A stretch of DNA of 64,000 nucleotides, taken from assembly GCA_021781615.1 (NCBI GenBank), contig JAJXWM010000004.1:19001-83000 (forward strand), written 5' to 3'. Origin of the DNA: Pseudomonadota bacterium. GTDB taxonomy: Bacteria; Pseudomonadota; Gammaproteobacteria; UBA9339. Below, piece by piece: positions 1 through 10,215 of this stretch (the first letter of the stretch is position 1; the number at the start of each line of letters is the position of its first letter). The translations under genes and the position numbers were made by a program. The notes beneath the pieces are model-generated. The model made no database searches. It was not told the DNA's origin and saw only the letters and a list, made by a program, of their open reading frames with translations.

Positions 1-540
1 AGCATTTTTATTGCCTTCATGCGCAACTTTACTTCTTCTTGCCCAGCCAATAGATAAATCTACCGATTCAAGCGCTTTACCGTGACTAATTGGATATGGC
101 GTACACTCGTCAAATATCATAACAATATCAGAGTTTAGATCACGCTGAATTTGCATTGACACTTCTGGACTTAAAAATACATTAGCGCCATCAATTGGTG
201 ATTTAAACCATACCCCTTCTTCGCTGATATTACGTAAACTACTTAGGCTAAACACCTGAAAACCGCCAGAATCGGTCAAAATTGGCCCTGCCCAATTCAT
301 AAACTTATGCAGTCCACCGTGAGCTCTGATAATTTCCATACCAGGACGCAGCATAAGATGAAAAGTATTCCCTAAAATTATTTCTGCACCAATGCCTCTA
401 ACCTCTTCCGGAGTCATCGCCTTGACCGTACCGCAAGTCCCAACCGGCATAAAAGCAGGGGTGTTAACAACATAACCTGAAGGAAAGGTAATACGCCCGC
501 GACGAGCAAGGTTGTCTTTGGTGATCAATTCAAACTGCAT
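1..540 (-). CDS. tgt: queuine tRNA-ribosyltransferase, N-terminal part (cut by window start)
   Basis: Exchanges guanine 34 for preQ1 in the anticodon of tRNAs with GUN anticodons, a step of queuosine synthesis in the cytoplasm. The 180 visible residues carry the family's [11 protein letters not shown] segment (about 57-67) and DSGGFQVF (about 90-97), whose Asp is the catalytic base, followed by the FDECTPYP stretch. The nucleophile Asp and the zinc site lie beyond the window edge. The ATG at 540 overlaps the folKP stop by 11 bp, so the two genes are probably co-transcribed, with folKP first. Very confident from the conserved sequence. Confidence 0.95.
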   Translation of the reverse strand, partial: MQFELITKDNLARRGRITFPSGYVVNTPAFMPVGTCGTVKAMTPEEVRGIGAEIILGNTFHLMLRPGMEIIRAHGGLHKFMNWAGPILTDSGGFQVFSLSSLRNISEEGVWFKSPIDGANVFLSPEVSMQIQRDLNSDIVMIFDECTPYPISHGKALESVDLSIGWARRSKVAHEGNKNA

Positions 541-1870
541 ATAACCCCTTAATCTTCAGTAAACGCATGGTGTAATCAACATTATGTACCCGAAGATAAT
601 TGACTTTCTCTGCCGCTAAAAATCCAGAAAATATGGCGGTTTCAAGGTCACGCTCCGCGAATTTTTTAGAAATAAACCTATTTAAAAAAGATTTGCGGGA
701 GTGTCCAACCAAAACATCTACTCCGAGTTCACAAAAAACTTTAATATTATTGATAAGAGCTAACGATTGCTCAGCATCTTTACCAAAACCAATTCCAACA
801 TCAAAAATCAATCGATCTTTATTTATACCAAAATTAATTAAATTATCGATTTGCCACCTACCCCACTGATAAACACTAGATACCACATCAACATCATCCG
901 GAAATATCACTTTTGAATCTGCGGGGATTCCCAAATTATGCATAAAGATAATTTTAGCTTTACTATCTTTAACTATGTTTTGCATCTTCGAATCAACCAG
1001 GCCACTAACATCATTAAAAAAATCTATATTATATGACGATAATTTTTCAGCAATTTCTGGTCTGCGCGTATCAACACTTAATTTTGGTTTGAAATTTTGA
1101 TTAGACCAAAAAGATGGCCAAGCATCTAATATAGGCTTTAGTCTACGCCACTCTTCATTAATCGATAGCAACTCGCTACCCGGCCTCGTGGATTCAGCAC
1201 CAATATCAATAATATCTGCACCATCACTGAATAGCTTTTTGGCTTGACTACAAGCTAAATCAAAACTATTAAACTCACCCCCATCAGAAAAAGAATCGGG
1301 CGTAAGATTTAAAATTCCCATCATTATGGGCGTATCAATTCGATGAGCAATCTGTACGGTATGTAATGGCGCTTTGCCATCAAAACGGGAACCGAACTTT
1401 TTAACTAATTCGGCAGCGCTCTTACCAACAAAGGGACTATTTGGTTCACAATACTTCCAATCTGGAGCAATATCCACTAGTGGCCATAATGCAAATGGAC
1501 GATCAAGAAGTCCACAGTGAGGAATATTCAATTTATCAGACCTCCAATACTCTTCATCCCAGGCAAGCATATCAATATCGATGATACGTGGAGACCATTT
1601 GATGCCTTGACCTCTACCCATGGAGGTTTCAATAGCTTTTATTTTATCAAGCAGTTGTTCTGGTCTTAAATTGGTAGCTACTCCAATAGCTAAGTTTAGA
1701 AATGGCTGATTCCAAGTTTCTGGAGAGTTATCAAGCAAAAGTGCATCTGATTCATATATCGGAGAAACCCGCTTTACTTCAAGATCTGATATCAGCCTAA
1801 TATGCGCTAAAGCATTACGTAAATTTGTTAGGCGGTCACCGACGTTACAGCCGAGACCCAAAATAACCAT
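530..1870 (-). CDS. folKP: bifunctional HPPK / dihydropteroate synthase (FolK-FolP fusion)
   Basis: Catalyses two successive folate steps: pyrophosphorylation of 6-hydroxymethyl-dihydropterin and its condensation with p-aminobenzoate. Residues 1 to about 150 are HPPK (GLGCNVGDR at the start, [10 protein letters not shown] near 93-102). From about 180 the dihydropteroate synthase TIM barrel begins with [15 protein letters not shown], continues with [11 protein letters not shown], and ends near VGHSRKSFL, which binds the pterin and sulfonamides. The two enzymes are separate in most bacteria; fusions are known from Francisella, Rickettsia, Chlamydia and eukaryotes. It follows folE-folB on the same strand with a 21-bp gap and overlaps tgt. 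The start is the ATG at 1870. Confidence 0.95.
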   Translation of the reverse strand: MVILGLGCNVGDRLTNLRNALAHIRLISDLEVKRVSPIYESDALLLDNSPETWNQPFLNLAIGVATNLRPEQLLDKIKAIETSMGRGQGIKWSPRIIDIDMLAWDEEYWRSDKLNIPHCGLLDRPFALWPLVDIAPDWKYCEPNSPFVGKSAAELVKKFGSRFDGKAPLHTVQIAHRIDTPIMMGILNLTPDSFSDGGEFNSFDLACSQAKKLFSDGADIIDIGAESTRPGSELLSINEEWRRLKPILDAWPSFWSNQNFKPKLSVDTRRPEIAEKLSSYNIDFFNDVSGLVDSKMQNIVKDSKAKIIFMHNLGIPADSKVIFPDDVDVVSSVYQWGRWQIDNLINFGINKDRLIFDVGIGFGKDAEQSLALINNIKVFCELGVDVLVGHSRKSFLNRFISKKFAERDLETAIFSGFLAAEKVNYLRVHNVDYTMRLLKIKGLYAV

Positions 1871-1891
1871 ATATACCCTCCGTAAAATAGA

Positions 1892-2272
1892 TTAGTCGCT
1901 GATCTCAAATACGCTTTGCGCTAATTCTGGCAATGGATATTGCTTTGCTACTTGTAAATACAATTTACAACCTTTAAATATAGATTGTTTGATCAAACCA
2001 AATAACTGCATCCCCAAAAACTCGACAAGGGTAAACTTCTTGGTATGGCAAAAATTTTTTATTTCTTGCGTAAGCGTGTCATAACAAATCGTATCAGAAA
2101 TCTTTCCAGTTTTACAAGCAAGTGGCGGCTTAGAAAAACTAATCCTTGCAGTTATTAGTACCCGCTGTTTTTTTGCTCGTTCTTTAGCTGTAACCCCCAG
2201 ATGAACCGATAATTCAAGCTCATCAAGAGTCAGCGCACATTTACATTTTTGGCAATCATGCATAGTAATCAC
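1892..2272 (-). CDS. folB: dihydroneopterin aldolase
   Basis: Converts 7,8-dihydroneopterin to 6-hydroxymethyl-dihydropterin and glycolaldehyde, feeding the HPPK domain encoded next. At 126 residues it is the usual size; the N-terminal [17 protein letters not shown], the central [14 protein letters not shown] and the C-terminal [15 protein letters not shown] match the family pattern. The first codon of the open frame is GTG at 2272, overlapping the folE stop (GTGA); an ATG at 2263 is an alternative that gives MHDCQKC. The extra N-terminal cysteines (CQKCKC) are unusual. Coupled translation with folE is likely. Confidence 0.88.
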   Translation of the reverse strand: MITMHDCQKCKCALTLDELELSVHLGVTAKERAKKQRVLITARISFSKPPLACKTGKISDTICYDTLTQEIKNFCHTKKFTLVEFLGMQLFGLIKQSIFKGCKLYLQVAKQYPLPELAQSVFEISD

Positions 2273-2850
2273 TTTAAAAGACTTAAAAATTCATGCCGCG
2301 TCTTCGCCGAGGCACGGAACAACCCTAACATCGATGAAGTTTTTACCACTACTTTGGTTTTTTCCACTCCACGAGCAATCATGCATAAATGTTCTGCCTC
2401 AATCACCACTCCTACTCCATAAGCACCTGTCACCTCTAACACACATTCAGCAATTTCCATGGTTAAATTTTCTTGTACCTGGAGGCGCCGAGCAAAAACA
2501 TCAACAATACGAGGAATTTTTGAAAGACCGATGATTTTACCCTTTGGCAGATAGCCGACATGGCACCTACCAATAATGGGTAACAGATGATGTTCACAAA
2601 GAGAAAATAACTCAATGTCTTTCAGCACCACCATCTCACTATTATCACTAGTAAAAAGCGCTTCATTTGCAATGTCGCGTGGATTAAGATTATAGCCTTG
2701 GGTTAAAAACTGGAAAGCTTTCGCGGCACGACGTGGGGTTTTTTGTAACCCTTCCCGTTTAGGATCCTCGTTAATAGCAACGATAAGCTGATGATAAAGA
2801 TCTGAAATTTTCTGGGTCACCTCATTATCAAGATCAGATTTTGTTTTCAT
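2269..2850 (-). CDS. folE: GTP cyclohydrolase I
   Basis: First enzyme of pterin synthesis, making dihydroneopterin triphosphate from GTP. The 193-residue length is normal. Zinc ligands are visible as SLCEHH (about residue 83) and the Cys of [10 protein letters not shown]; the signature [17 protein letters not shown] and the GTP-binding [12 protein letters not shown] follow. It is first of the folE-folB-folKP-tgt run, so the order of genes follows the order of the folate pathway apart from phosphate removal. Start ATG at 2850. Confidence 0.96.
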   Translation of the reverse strand: MKTKSDLDNEVTQKISDLYHQLIVAINEDPKREGLQKTPRRAAKAFQFLTQGYNLNPRDIANEALFTSDNSEMVVLKDIELFSLCEHHLLPIIGRCHVGYLPKGKIIGLSKIPRIVDVFARRLQVQENLTMEIAECVLEVTGAYGVGVVIEAEHLCMIARGVEKTKVVVKTSSMLGLFRASAKTRHEFLSLLK

Positions 2851-2919
2851 TATTCATGCTATCCTATAAAAATTGGGGGCCAATAAAACTTCCAATAACT
2901 TTAATTGCTACTAACAAAA

Positions 2920-3693
2920 TTATTTGTTAAGCATATAATCAATTGACACTACCACTCTTACCACTTTATTTATACTGCCAATCTGATCATTTTCATTGCC
3001 ATAACTTTGACCAGCATTACTATTAATATTTAAAATTTGAAATACACCCTGACTAGCACGGCGGATAGAACCAAGTTGACTTTCGGCATTAGCCGCAAAT
3101 TGTTCAGCAACCAGGCGAGCACTTTTTGTCGCTTGTTCAAGCATCGCTGGCCTAACTTCATCAAGTTTAGTAAAAAAATAGCAAGGGTTAGGTAAATAAT
3201 CGTTTTTATTCATTAACACAACACCTTGCTGGATTAATTCGGCACTCATTTGACTAATTTGACGCACCAAATCAACGTTGGCGGTACGTAAAGTAACGCC
3301 GCTATTTATAATATACCTATGGGGAGCTTTATTAGCCCCATATTCACGAGCGTATTGATCAACCACTTCCGTACGCTGTAATTCAATTTCAGCAGGATCA
3401 AAACCATTCTTAGTTAAAAATGAAGTAATCATCTTTTGATTGTTAAGACTTTCAGCAATCATTTTGACAAGATCGTCACCAGCAACTTTGTAACCGATAT
3501 CCCAAATTGCCGAATCAGCTTTGACCTGTCGCTCAGCTATTCCCTTAACACTTACATAACAATCAGCTGCACGCCACTTATAAACACTGTGCGCTATAAA
3601 CCAGCCAGCAACCGCATTACCTAAAAAAACAGCAAAAACCAAAATCACTAAAACAAAAACACTTCGCTGCTTACAACTGGATGTTGGTTCCAT
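2920..3693 (-). CDS. SIMPL-domain (DUF541) membrane-anchored protein
   Basis: A 257-residue protein with an N-terminal hydrophobic segment (about 12-34) that could anchor it in the inner membrane with the rest in the periplasm. The remainder fits the SIMPL/DUF541 fold: VSVKGIAERQVKADSAIW, an IELQRTEV strand and a VVRVVVSI C-terminal strand. SIMPL proteins (such as E. coli YggE) are linked to oxidative or envelope stress, but their biochemical function is unclear. AGAGG lies upstream of the ATG at 3693. It has no close operon partner; a hairpin-rich repeat lies just upstream. Confidence 0.8.
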   Translation of the reverse strand: MEPTSSCKQRSVFVLVILVFAVFLGNAVAGWFIAHSVYKWRAADCYVSVKGIAERQVKADSAIWDIGYKVAGDDLVKMIAESLNNQKMITSFLTKNGFDPAEIELQRTEVVDQYAREYGANKAPHRYIINSGVTLRTANVDLVRQISQMSAELIQQGVVLMNKNDYLPNPCYFFTKLDEVRPAMLEQATKSARLVAEQFAANAESQLGSIRRASQGVFQILNINSNAGQSYGNENDQIGSINKVVRVVVSIDYMLNK

Positions 3694-3748
3694 AAAAAAC
3701 CTCTCTGATATGATACTTATAGGTTAAACATCATGTAATTATTCAGCA

Positions 3749-3937
3749 CACTGCAAGTAGCAAAAAACGCTACTTGCAGTGATGCTGATATATCGCTACA
3801 TTGTGGTAGGTATAACAAATTACTTCTTACCACTTGATTTCCCAACTTATAACACCAAATTTATTTGGGTACCACTTAGCTTAGCCTTTACATTCAGCAT
3901 AATTTTTGAGTAGCGCTTTTTGCTACTCAAAATTATG
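3749..3937. repeat. palindromic element with a hairpin at each end
   Basis: Fills most of the 344-bp gap between the SIMPL gene and folA. A perfect 13-bp stem lies at 3749-3761/3769-3781, and a second long stem spans 3898-3937. The loop regions share the 19-bp core AGTAGCAAAAARCGCTACT in opposite orientations, so the two ends are inverted copies, as in a short non-autonomous transposable element. No transposase is present. Either hairpin could also work as a terminator. Confidence 0.6.
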
Positions 3938-4037
3938 CCAAATGGTTACAACATCATAACAAACACCAGGAAATTTTGAAACATTATTGTACTAAAAAAA
4001 CAAATTTATAGTAAAAACGAGGGTAATAAATTGTACC

Positions 4038-4526
4038 TTAAAGACTAATTTGTCGACGTAAAACCACAAAGCTATAGGAATATTTTTCAAGCTTAGCCTC
4101 CCGTTTATCGATAACTATCCAATCCTTTTTTTCCCACCTTGGAAAATAGGAATCACCACTAATATCGTTAGCAATAAACGTTAAATACATTGTATCAGCA
4201 TATGGCAAAAACTGCTCATAAATAGAGGCACCGCCAATAATCATTACTTCTACATCCACATTCTGATAACGAGCCAAAACATCAGAAACAGAATGAAAAA
4301 CCGTGCAACCTGGCAACACTAGCGATTGATTGTGAGAAAGCACAATATTTTCTGAATTTTTTATTGGCTTACCAATAGATTCATAAGTTTTGCGCCCCAT
4401 CACTACTGGCTTACCACAAATAGTCTTATAAAAATACTCTAGATCTTCAGGAATATCCCAAGGTATTTTATTATCTTTACCGATAACACCATTTTTAGCT
4501 ATCGCTGCAATTATAGAAAAAGGCAT
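4038..4526 (-). CDS. folA: dihydrofolate reductase
   Basis: Reduces dihydrofolate to tetrahydrofolate with NADPH. The 162 residues show the complete family pattern: IAAIAKNGVIGKDNKIPW at 5-22, the catalytic Asp in IPEDLEYF, VVMGRKTYESIG (cofactor loop) and MIIGGASIYEQFLPYAD. It is close to the folate cluster but separated from folE by the SIMPL gene and a repeat. The start is the ATG at 4526. Trimethoprim-class target. Confidence 0.96.
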   Translation of the reverse strand: MPFSIIAAIAKNGVIGKDNKIPWDIPEDLEYFYKTICGKPVVMGRKTYESIGKPIKNSENIVLSHNQSLVLPGCTVFHSVSDVLARYQNVDVEVMIIGGASIYEQFLPYADTMYLTFIANDISGDSYFPRWEKKDWIVIDKREAKLEKYSYSFVVLRRQISL

Positions 4527-4584
4527 AGGTAATCATTATGCGATTAATAGTTACAGCTGTAAAGATGAGTAATATAAAAACTAA

Positions 4585-5265
4585 TTAACGACTAGCACTA
4601 ATAGAACCATCCTGGATTTCTATTATTCTTTTTGCATGTCGTGCCATACTAACATCGTGGGTTATTATTATCACGGTTTTCCCTTTGGCATTAAACTCAC
4701 CAAATAGATTGATAATCTCGGCTCCTGACTTACTATCCAAATTACCTGTCGGCTCATCAGCTAGAATAATTTCTGGATTAGTTACGAGCGCGCGAGCAAT
4801 TGCTACCCGTTGCTGCTGCCCGCCAGATAATTCGTTAGCATGATGAGAAAAATGTTGACCTAAACCTATATGTCGTAAAATATCTTTGGCCTGCTTTCTT
4901 CTTTCTTCCGTTTTTATCCCCCGATAAACTAACGGCAAAGCAACATTGTCAACGGCAGTCATCTGCGGCATTAAATTAAATTTTTGGAAGACAAAACCAA
5001 TATATAAATTACGAATTTTAGCAAGCTCATCGCCAGAAAGTTTACTCACCTCTTTTCCCGCCAAAAAATAGCTGCCAACGGTTGGCGTTGAAAGGCACCC
5101 AATAATTTGCATCAGGGTTGACTTACCAGAGCCACTAGGTCCTAAAATGGCGATATATTCACCACGCTCAATTTTTAAATTTATACCGCGTAGCGCCTCA
5201 AAATTTACCTTGCCGGTATGGTAAGTTTTCCCAATATTATGTAATTCAGCAATCACTTCATTCAT
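4585..5265 (-). CDS. ABC transporter ATP-binding protein, MacB/LolD type
   Basis: Nucleotide-binding subunit of an ABC exporter. Walker A is GPSGSGKST (about residue 42), the signature is [15 protein letters not shown], Walker B is [13 protein letters not shown] and the switch His is in IITHDVS. This is the MacB/LolD/FtsE branch, whose members work with FtsX-like permeases. It overlaps the upstream permease by 8 bp and is the last gene of the four-gene exporter operon. The exported substrate cannot be read from the sequence. Confidence 0.93.
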   Translation of the reverse strand: MNEVIAELHNIGKTYHTGKVNFEALRGINLKIERGEYIAILGPSGSGKSTLMQIIGCLSTPTVGSYFLAGKEVSKLSGDELAKIRNLYIGFVFQKFNLMPQMTAVDNVALPLVYRGIKTEERRKQAKDILRHIGLGQHFSHHANELSGGQQQRVAIARALVTNPEIILADEPTGNLDSKSGAEIINLFGEFNAKGKTVIIITHDVSMARHAKRIIEIQDGSISASR

Positions 5266-6493
5266 AAATTAACGCCTCTGCAGGATCAATTTTTGCTGCT
5301 TTTAATGCCGGAAATAACCCAGCAAGCAAACCTATTATTCCTAAAACCACAATCACAATTGCTAAAACCAAAACCGATAGCACTGGTTCTGGTTTGCCCG
5401 TAAAACGAATCAACTCCCCTTTAAACGGAATTAAGCGCACCACATAAACAAAAATCTCTGCCATAACAATACCAACTATACCGCCAACAAAAGTTGCTAC
5501 TAACGATTCATAAATATAACGAAATAAAATATTCTTGGTAGTTGCCCCAAGAGCCATCCTTACTCCTATCTGATGAGTTTCCCGCCTCACCGCCGCATAC
5601 ATCACATTAGCAATACCAACCCCAGCAAGAAGCAGCGTTAAACCACCAATAATCCCCAAGAAAATTTGCATATTGATAAAAAATTTATTTACCTTCTCCT
5701 GCTCTTCAGCAATATCAGAAAAATTCACAACACTGGCATCATCTGGACTTGCTCCATGATTGAATGCTACAACTTTTTGAATATTAGCTTTGAGTTGCAA
5801 TAAGGCTTTAAAATCTTTGTATGCTACCGCAATAAGATCAATCTTTTCTGGATTCTTTAATAATTCGTAAGTAGAAACAGGAATCCAGTTAAAATATTCG
5901 TCAGGCATACCCCCAGACATCTGTGATTTCTTTTGCATCACGCCAATAATCGTGAACAGACGGTTATCAATATGAACTATCTTACCCGCCGGATCTTCCC
6001 CGGGGAATAATTTATCTGCCATCACCGCACCAATTACCACTACCGAACTTCTTTTTTGTAAATCTAAAACCGAAAGAAATCTCTGCTTTGACCCAACTTT
6101 GATATTATGAATAGTAGCATACTCAGGAGCTACCGCTCTAAAATGGCCATAACTTCTTCGCTCTTGATAATGCATCATCGTTCCAAATTCATATTGAATC
6201 GTCACTCCTTTAACATTGGGAAGTGCAGCAATAGCCATTGAATCCTGCTTAGTAAGTTTTAAAGGTTGGTTAGCACTCATACCCCGATAATTTTTTGAGG
6301 TTACACCAGAAGATACAGTAAGTAACCGATCACCAGCGTTAGCCATGGTTTCTGAAAATTTTAAACGTAACCCTTCGCCAATCGCAAGGGTGGCAGCAAT
6401 AGCAAAGGTTCCCCAAGCAATAGCAGCAATAGTCAAAATTGTCCTGGTTTTTCCGTAAAATAATTCTTGGATAATTTCGCGTAGTATTATCAT
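5258..6493 (-). CDS. FtsX/MacB-like ABC permease (second)
   Basis: A 411-residue inner-membrane permease with the MacB layout: one N-terminal membrane helix, a large periplasmic (MacB-PCD type) domain from about 45 to 270, then three C-terminal helices. Family features are the VRRETHQIGVRMALGAT segment before the second helix and the C-terminal [20 protein letters not shown] coupling motif. It overlaps the gene before it (ATGA-type, 4 bp) and the ATPase after it, so the subunits are probably made in fixed ratio. Confidence 0.9.
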   Translation of the reverse strand: MIILREIIQELFYGKTRTILTIAAIAWGTFAIAATLAIGEGLRLKFSETMANAGDRLLTVSSGVTSKNYRGMSANQPLKLTKQDSMAIAALPNVKGVTIQYEFGTMMHYQERRSYGHFRAVAPEYATIHNIKVGSKQRFLSVLDLQKRSSVVVIGAVMADKLFPGEDPAGKIVHIDNRLFTIIGVMQKKSQMSGGMPDEYFNWIPVSTYELLKNPEKIDLIAVAYKDFKALLQLKANIQKVVAFNHGASPDDASVVNFSDIAEEQEKVNKFFINMQIFLGIIGGLTLLLAGVGIANVMYAAVRRETHQIGVRMALGATTKNILFRYIYESLVATFVGGIVGIVMAEIFVYVVRLIPFKGELIRFTGKPEPVLSVLVLAIVIVVLGIIGLLAGLFPALKAAKIDPAEALIYE

Positions 6494-7710
6494 GTTAGCA
6501 ACGCCTCAATCGGATCCATTTTTGCTGCACGACGTGCTGGGAAAAAACCAGTTACTAATTCAATCAATGCTAAAACCAAAAAAGCTATCGCTGCCGTTAA
6601 CCACGAAAGCTTAGGCGCACCAATCCAAGCTGGCAAAGTTATATGCTGCAAAAATGTGGTGGTTAAAAATACGGAAGCTAAACCTATAATACCGCCCACT
6701 ACCGCAATCACTAACACCTCTAAAAAAATCTGCAAAAATATTTGCTGGTCAGTAGCACCGATAGCTTTACGTAGTCCAATCTCGTAAGTTCTCTCGGCCA
6801 CAATTAAAAACATAATATTAGCTACCCCCAGGCTTCCCACCGCCAACACCATCATGCCACAAACACTTAAAAATATCTGAATCCCCAGCAAATACCAGCT
6901 GATAGATTCTTGTATTTTACTAGACCCCCAAAACCCCATCGCTTCCTTGTCATTTTTATCAAAGTTGTATTTTCCAGCAAAATAACTACGCAATATTTGC
7001 TCTGCTTGCATCGTGCTTACATTCGGCTTTGTCACCACAAAGAAATATTTTTCAATGTATTTATCACCGTACATTTCTTGATAAGACTTATATGAAATAA
7101 ACACATCTTCATCGCGATCAAGTTTATTTTTTTCGTCATCAGCTAATACGCCAATGATCGTAAAAGAAACCCCATCAATTAAAAATTTAGCCCCTAAGGC
7201 ATTACCATTCTTACCAAAAAAAACTTGCTTCACTTTATTGCTAATAACCGCCACTCGCGCTTGACGCTCTACATCAATTTGAATAAAAAATCTGCCGCCA
7301 GTAGCTATTTTAAGTTTAGCTAACTTAACATGATCAGCGGTAACTCCCCATACCCCTTTCATATAGGCTTTGCCCATATAGCTTAGAGTCGCCGACTTAT
7401 TTAACATTGGAGAAACCATTTCAATGCTCGGTAAAACTTTAGGCAACGCTATAACATCAGCAATAGTAATCCGATTGGTTTGACCTTTGGGATACCCCCG
7501 ATATGATTTTGATGTTGCCCGCTGCCAAACTGCCATCGAATTACCAGCAATATCCATTAGATCATGCTTACTTCTCTCACAAAAACCAGTACCAAGCGCC
7601 ATCAACATGCTCATAATATAAGTACCAAAAGCAATACAAAAAATGGCCAGACTTGACCGCAGCTTGTGGCGCCATAAATCATGGAGAATTTGCGGGATTA
7701 AAATATTCAT
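6490..7710 (-). CDS. FtsX/MacB-like ABC permease (first)
   Basis: A 406-residue permease of the same family as its downstream neighbour, with the VAERTYEIGLRKAIGAT segment and the ending GFFPARRAAKMDPIEALLT. Two different permeases beside a separate ATPase suggest a heterodimeric channel, unlike E. coli MacB, where ATPase and permease are one chain. The open frame extends to 7800, but its first 30 codons cross a repeat fragment and the end of the adaptor gene; the ATG at 7710 (MNILIPQILHDL) avoids this and is preferred. Confidence 0.88.
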   Translation of the reverse strand: MNILIPQILHDLWRHKLRSSLAIFCIAFGTYIMSMLMALGTGFCERSKHDLMDIAGNSMAVWQRATSKSYRGYPKGQTNRITIADVIALPKVLPSIEMVSPMLNKSATLSYMGKAYMKGVWGVTADHVKLAKLKIATGGRFFIQIDVERQARVAVISNKVKQVFFGKNGNALGAKFLIDGVSFTIIGVLADDEKNKLDRDEDVFISYKSYQEMYGDKYIEKYFFVVTKPNVSTMQAEQILRSYFAGKYNFDKNDKEAMGFWGSSKIQESISWYLLGIQIFLSVCGMMVLAVGSLGVANIMFLIVAERTYEIGLRKAIGATDQQIFLQIFLEVLVIAVVGGIIGLASVFLTTTFLQHITLPAWIGAPKLSWLTAAIAFLVLALIELVTGFFPARRAAKMDPIEALLT

Positions 7711-7711
7711 A

Positions 7712-7740
7712 TATGCCAAAAGTCGCAGGTTATGCAAAAA
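7712..7740. repeat. fragment of the 26.65-kb palindromic element
   Basis: This 29-bp stretch differs at only two positions from 26751-26779, the right end of the element at 26645-26776, including the GGTTATGCAA terminal repeat. It lies between the adaptor and first permease genes and is probably a remnant of an old insertion. Confidence 0.55.
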
Positions 7741-7744
7741 TATA

Positions 7745-8941
7745 TTATTGGTTCTGCGTAACAACCGTAGTATCGTTCTGATCAACAACCTTAACACCAA
7801 ACTTCAATCCGCTCTTAATTTCTATATTAATGCCATCACTAATTCCTACTTCAACTGGCTGCTCTTGCGGTTTTTTACCGTTTTTTACTGGTAGTAAAAC
7901 GTAGGGTTTGGTATCTTTAAACTGAATTACCCGCATTGGTAACGTTAATACATCATTAACTTTTTTAATTTCAATACTTGCCGTTGCCGAATATCCTGAA
8001 CGTAACACTAAATCTTTTGGTAGTTGCAGATTAGCAATCTCAATACTAAAACCAACATTAAATGGTGAATCTGAAGAGGAGGAAGAGGAAGATGAACCAC
8101 CTTGCGATGAGCCAGCCACACCTAACTTTGAATTTTCTTTATCCGACTGTAAGGCAACTCTGCTAATCGTGCCTGTAATTTCCTGATCAGGCAAAGAACC
8201 GATTTTAATTTTAGCAACCATTCCCGGCTTTACTTTAGCAGCATCTCGTTCATCAACTAAACCTTGAAAGATCAATTCTTGCATATTGGCAACTACAAAT
8301 AACGGCGTAGCCGTTTGATAGCCATTAACTGAAATCACCGGATCACCAATATTAACACCACGATATAAAATATAACCATCAATTGGACTATTAACTACAT
8401 TAGCAATGGCTTGGCCAGCTACAACTGTCTCTCCTTTAGTCAATAACGCTAATTTTTGTTCAGATAAAACTCTTTGGTTTTTTGCTGCGTCATACTCTTT
8501 TTGTGCTGTTATATAATCTTGGTGATTTGCAGGAATTACCCGAGCCTCCAATAGCTGTTGTTGCCGTTTAAAATGGGTTTCCTTGTGCTTCTCTTCTGCC
8601 ATATCATTAAGCAAGTTCTTATAAGCCTCAGCGTACTGAACTGGCTCAGGAGTTGGCTTAACTTTAATTAAAGGGGTATTTTTTATGACATACTCTCCCT
8701 CTTCATGATAAATAGCTTCAACGATACCTTCAACCTGAGATTTAACGGTACTAAAATTGCGTGTTTTTATGTGCCCAACCGCTTCCGCTTGCTCAGTAAT
8801 AGAGCCTTTAGCAACCGTGACTGTTGGGGTAACAATTTCTGGTTTTTTAAAATAAAAAAATGCGCCGACCAATATCGCAACCAGACAAACTGCCAAAATA
8901 AATGGCCATTTTTTTATGTTTTGCAAAAAATATAGAGTCAT
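7745..8941 (-). CDS. periplasmic adaptor (membrane-fusion protein), MacA/HlyD-like
   Basis: Links the inner-membrane ABC permeases to an outer-membrane channel. A membrane anchor (about residues 9-27) is followed by a biotinyl-lipoyl half (VKSQVEGIVEAIYHEEGEYV), a helical hairpin (about 105-165), the second lipoyl half (VVNSPIDGYILYRGVNIGDPV) and beta-barrel domains. A run of eight serines at about 282-289 (SSSSSSSSD) is a low-complexity linker not usual in MacA. The ATG at 8941, with GAGA upstream, is preferred over a TTG two codons earlier. It is first gene of the exporter operon; no TolC-like gene is nearby. Confidence 0.88.
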   Translation of the reverse strand: MTLYFLQNIKKWPFILAVCLVAILVGAFFYFKKPEIVTPTVTVAKGSITEQAEAVGHIKTRNFSTVKSQVEGIVEAIYHEEGEYVIKNTPLIKVKPTPEPVQYAEAYKNLLNDMAEEKHKETHFKRQQQLLEARVIPANHQDYITAQKEYDAAKNQRVLSEQKLALLTKGETVVAGQAIANVVNSPIDGYILYRGVNIGDPVISVNGYQTATPLFVVANMQELIFQGLVDERDAAKVKPGMVAKIKIGSLPDQEITGTISRVALQSDKENSKLGVAGSSQGGSSSSSSSSDSPFNVGFSIEIANLQLPKDLVLRSGYSATASIEIKKVNDVLTLPMRVIQFKDTKPYVLLPVKNGKKPQEQPVEVGISDGINIEIKSGLKFGVKVVDQNDTTVVTQNQ

Positions 8942-8994
8942 AAACAATATCTCAATTTTGATAACATGCGCTAGCTGAATTAATAGTGCTGGCC

Positions 8995-9016
8995 ACTGCT
9001 CTTTTTAGGATTATTT
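8995..9016. repeat. 22-bp repeat shared with 35489-35510
   Basis: Identical over 22 bp to the right arm and tail of the hairpin at 35464-35505 (ACTGCTCTTTTTAGGATTAT plus two T). Here the left arm is missing, so it cannot form the same hairpin. It lies just 3' of dnaJ on the minus strand. Confidence 0.5.
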
Positions 9017-9020
9017 TGGT

Positions 9021-10184
9021 TTAAGCAAATTTACCAAAAAAATCTTTAACCGATTCAAACCATCCTTTAGAAATTGGGCTATGTTTTTTACGATCTTTAG
9101 CTAGCAATTCGTCAAACTTACGTAAGGTCTCTTTCTGTTCACTGTTGAGATTAATCGGCGTTTCTACTGTAGCCTTACAAAAAAGATGCCCTTGACCACC
9201 ACGCATCCCTTTTATTCCCTTACCAGATAAACGAAAAACTTTTCCCGACTGCGTTTCCGCAGGAATTTTAAGTTTAACCTTACCCTCTAATGTCGGAATT
9301 TCGTATTCTTCACCAAGCGCCGCCCCAGCAAAAGTTATCGGGACCTCACAATATAGATCTAAACCATCACGCTTGAATATTTTGTGTGGCGCAACGGTAA
9401 TTTGTACATATAAATCTCCAGCTGGCGCGCCGCGAGCTCCAGCATTACCCTCTCCAGCTAAGCGAATTTGATCGCCATCATCGACACCTGATGGAATTTT
9501 AACTGATAACGTTTTTTGTATTTGATCTTGTCCCCGGCCATTACATTTTGGACAAGGGTCAGAAATGGTTTCTCCAGCTCCATGACACTCATGACAAGTT
9601 TGCTGAATAGAGAAAAATCCTTGTTGAATATACAATTGACCACTGCCACCACAAGTTTTACAGGTTACTGGTTTTGATCCTTTACGAGCACCAGTACCAC
9701 CACACTCCGCACAATTAACCAATTGCGGTACTTTGATGGTAGTCGTTGCACCAAAAACTGCTTCTTCGAGCTTAATCTTTACATTTAAAATTAAATCGTG
9801 CCCTCTTTGTGGCCGATTCTTTTGTCTAGCACCACCACCGCGAGCATTACCAAAAATATCGCCAAAAATATCCCCAAAAATGTCACCAGCGTTTTCAAAA
9901 CCACCAAAACCATTAAACCCACCGGGGCCCGCTCCACCACCTCCTCCGCGAGCAGCGTTCTCGAAGTTGTCATGCCCTAATTGGTCATATAAAGCACGCT
10001 TTTTATCATCAGATAAAACAGCATATGCTGCTTGAATTTCTTTAAATTTATTTTCGGCGTCCTTATTGTCAGGATTACGATCAGGATGATGCTTCATCGC
10101 CAAACGGCGATAAGCTTTTTTGATTTCGTCGCTTGCTGCACCTTTGGTGACGCCTAGAATATCGTAGTAGTTTTGTTTAGCCAT
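9021..10184 (-). CDS. dnaJ: chaperone DnaJ (Hsp40)
   Basis: Co-chaperone that delivers unfolded proteins to DnaK and stimulates its ATPase. The J domain has the HPD motif in [11 protein letters not shown] (about 30-40), followed by a Gly/Phe-rich linker (about 75-125), four CxxCxGxG-type zinc repeats ([32 protein letters not shown]) and the C-terminal substrate-binding domains. The length of 387 is normal. AGGA precedes the ATG. It follows dnaK on the same strand; the 185-bp gap contains a duplicated piece of dnaK. Confidence 0.97.
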   Translation of the reverse strand: MAKQNYYDILGVTKGAASDEIKKAYRRLAMKHHPDRNPDNKDAENKFKEIQAAYAVLSDDKKRALYDQLGHDNFENAARGGGGGAGPGGFNGFGGFENAGDIFGDIFGDIFGNARGGGARQKNRPQRGHDLILNVKIKLEEAVFGATTTIKVPQLVNCAECGGTGARKGSKPVTCKTCGGSGQLYIQQGFFSIQQTCHECHGAGETISDPCPKCNGRGQDQIQKTLSVKIPSGVDDGDQIRLAGEGNAGARGAPAGDLYVQITVAPHKIFKRDGLDLYCEVPITFAGAALGEEYEIPTLEGKVKLKIPAETQSGKVFRLSGKGIKGMRGGQGHLFCKATVETPINLNSEQKETLRKFDELLAKDRKKHSPISKGWFESVKDFFGKFA

Positions 10185-10215
10185 TTTATCCTTTTATTTT
10201 CCTTAAATATCAACC

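Noticed and set aside
9733..10035. Plus-strand open frames opposite the dnaJ Gly-rich region
   Set aside because: The Pro-rich product is the antisense shadow of the DnaJ Gly/Phe linker.
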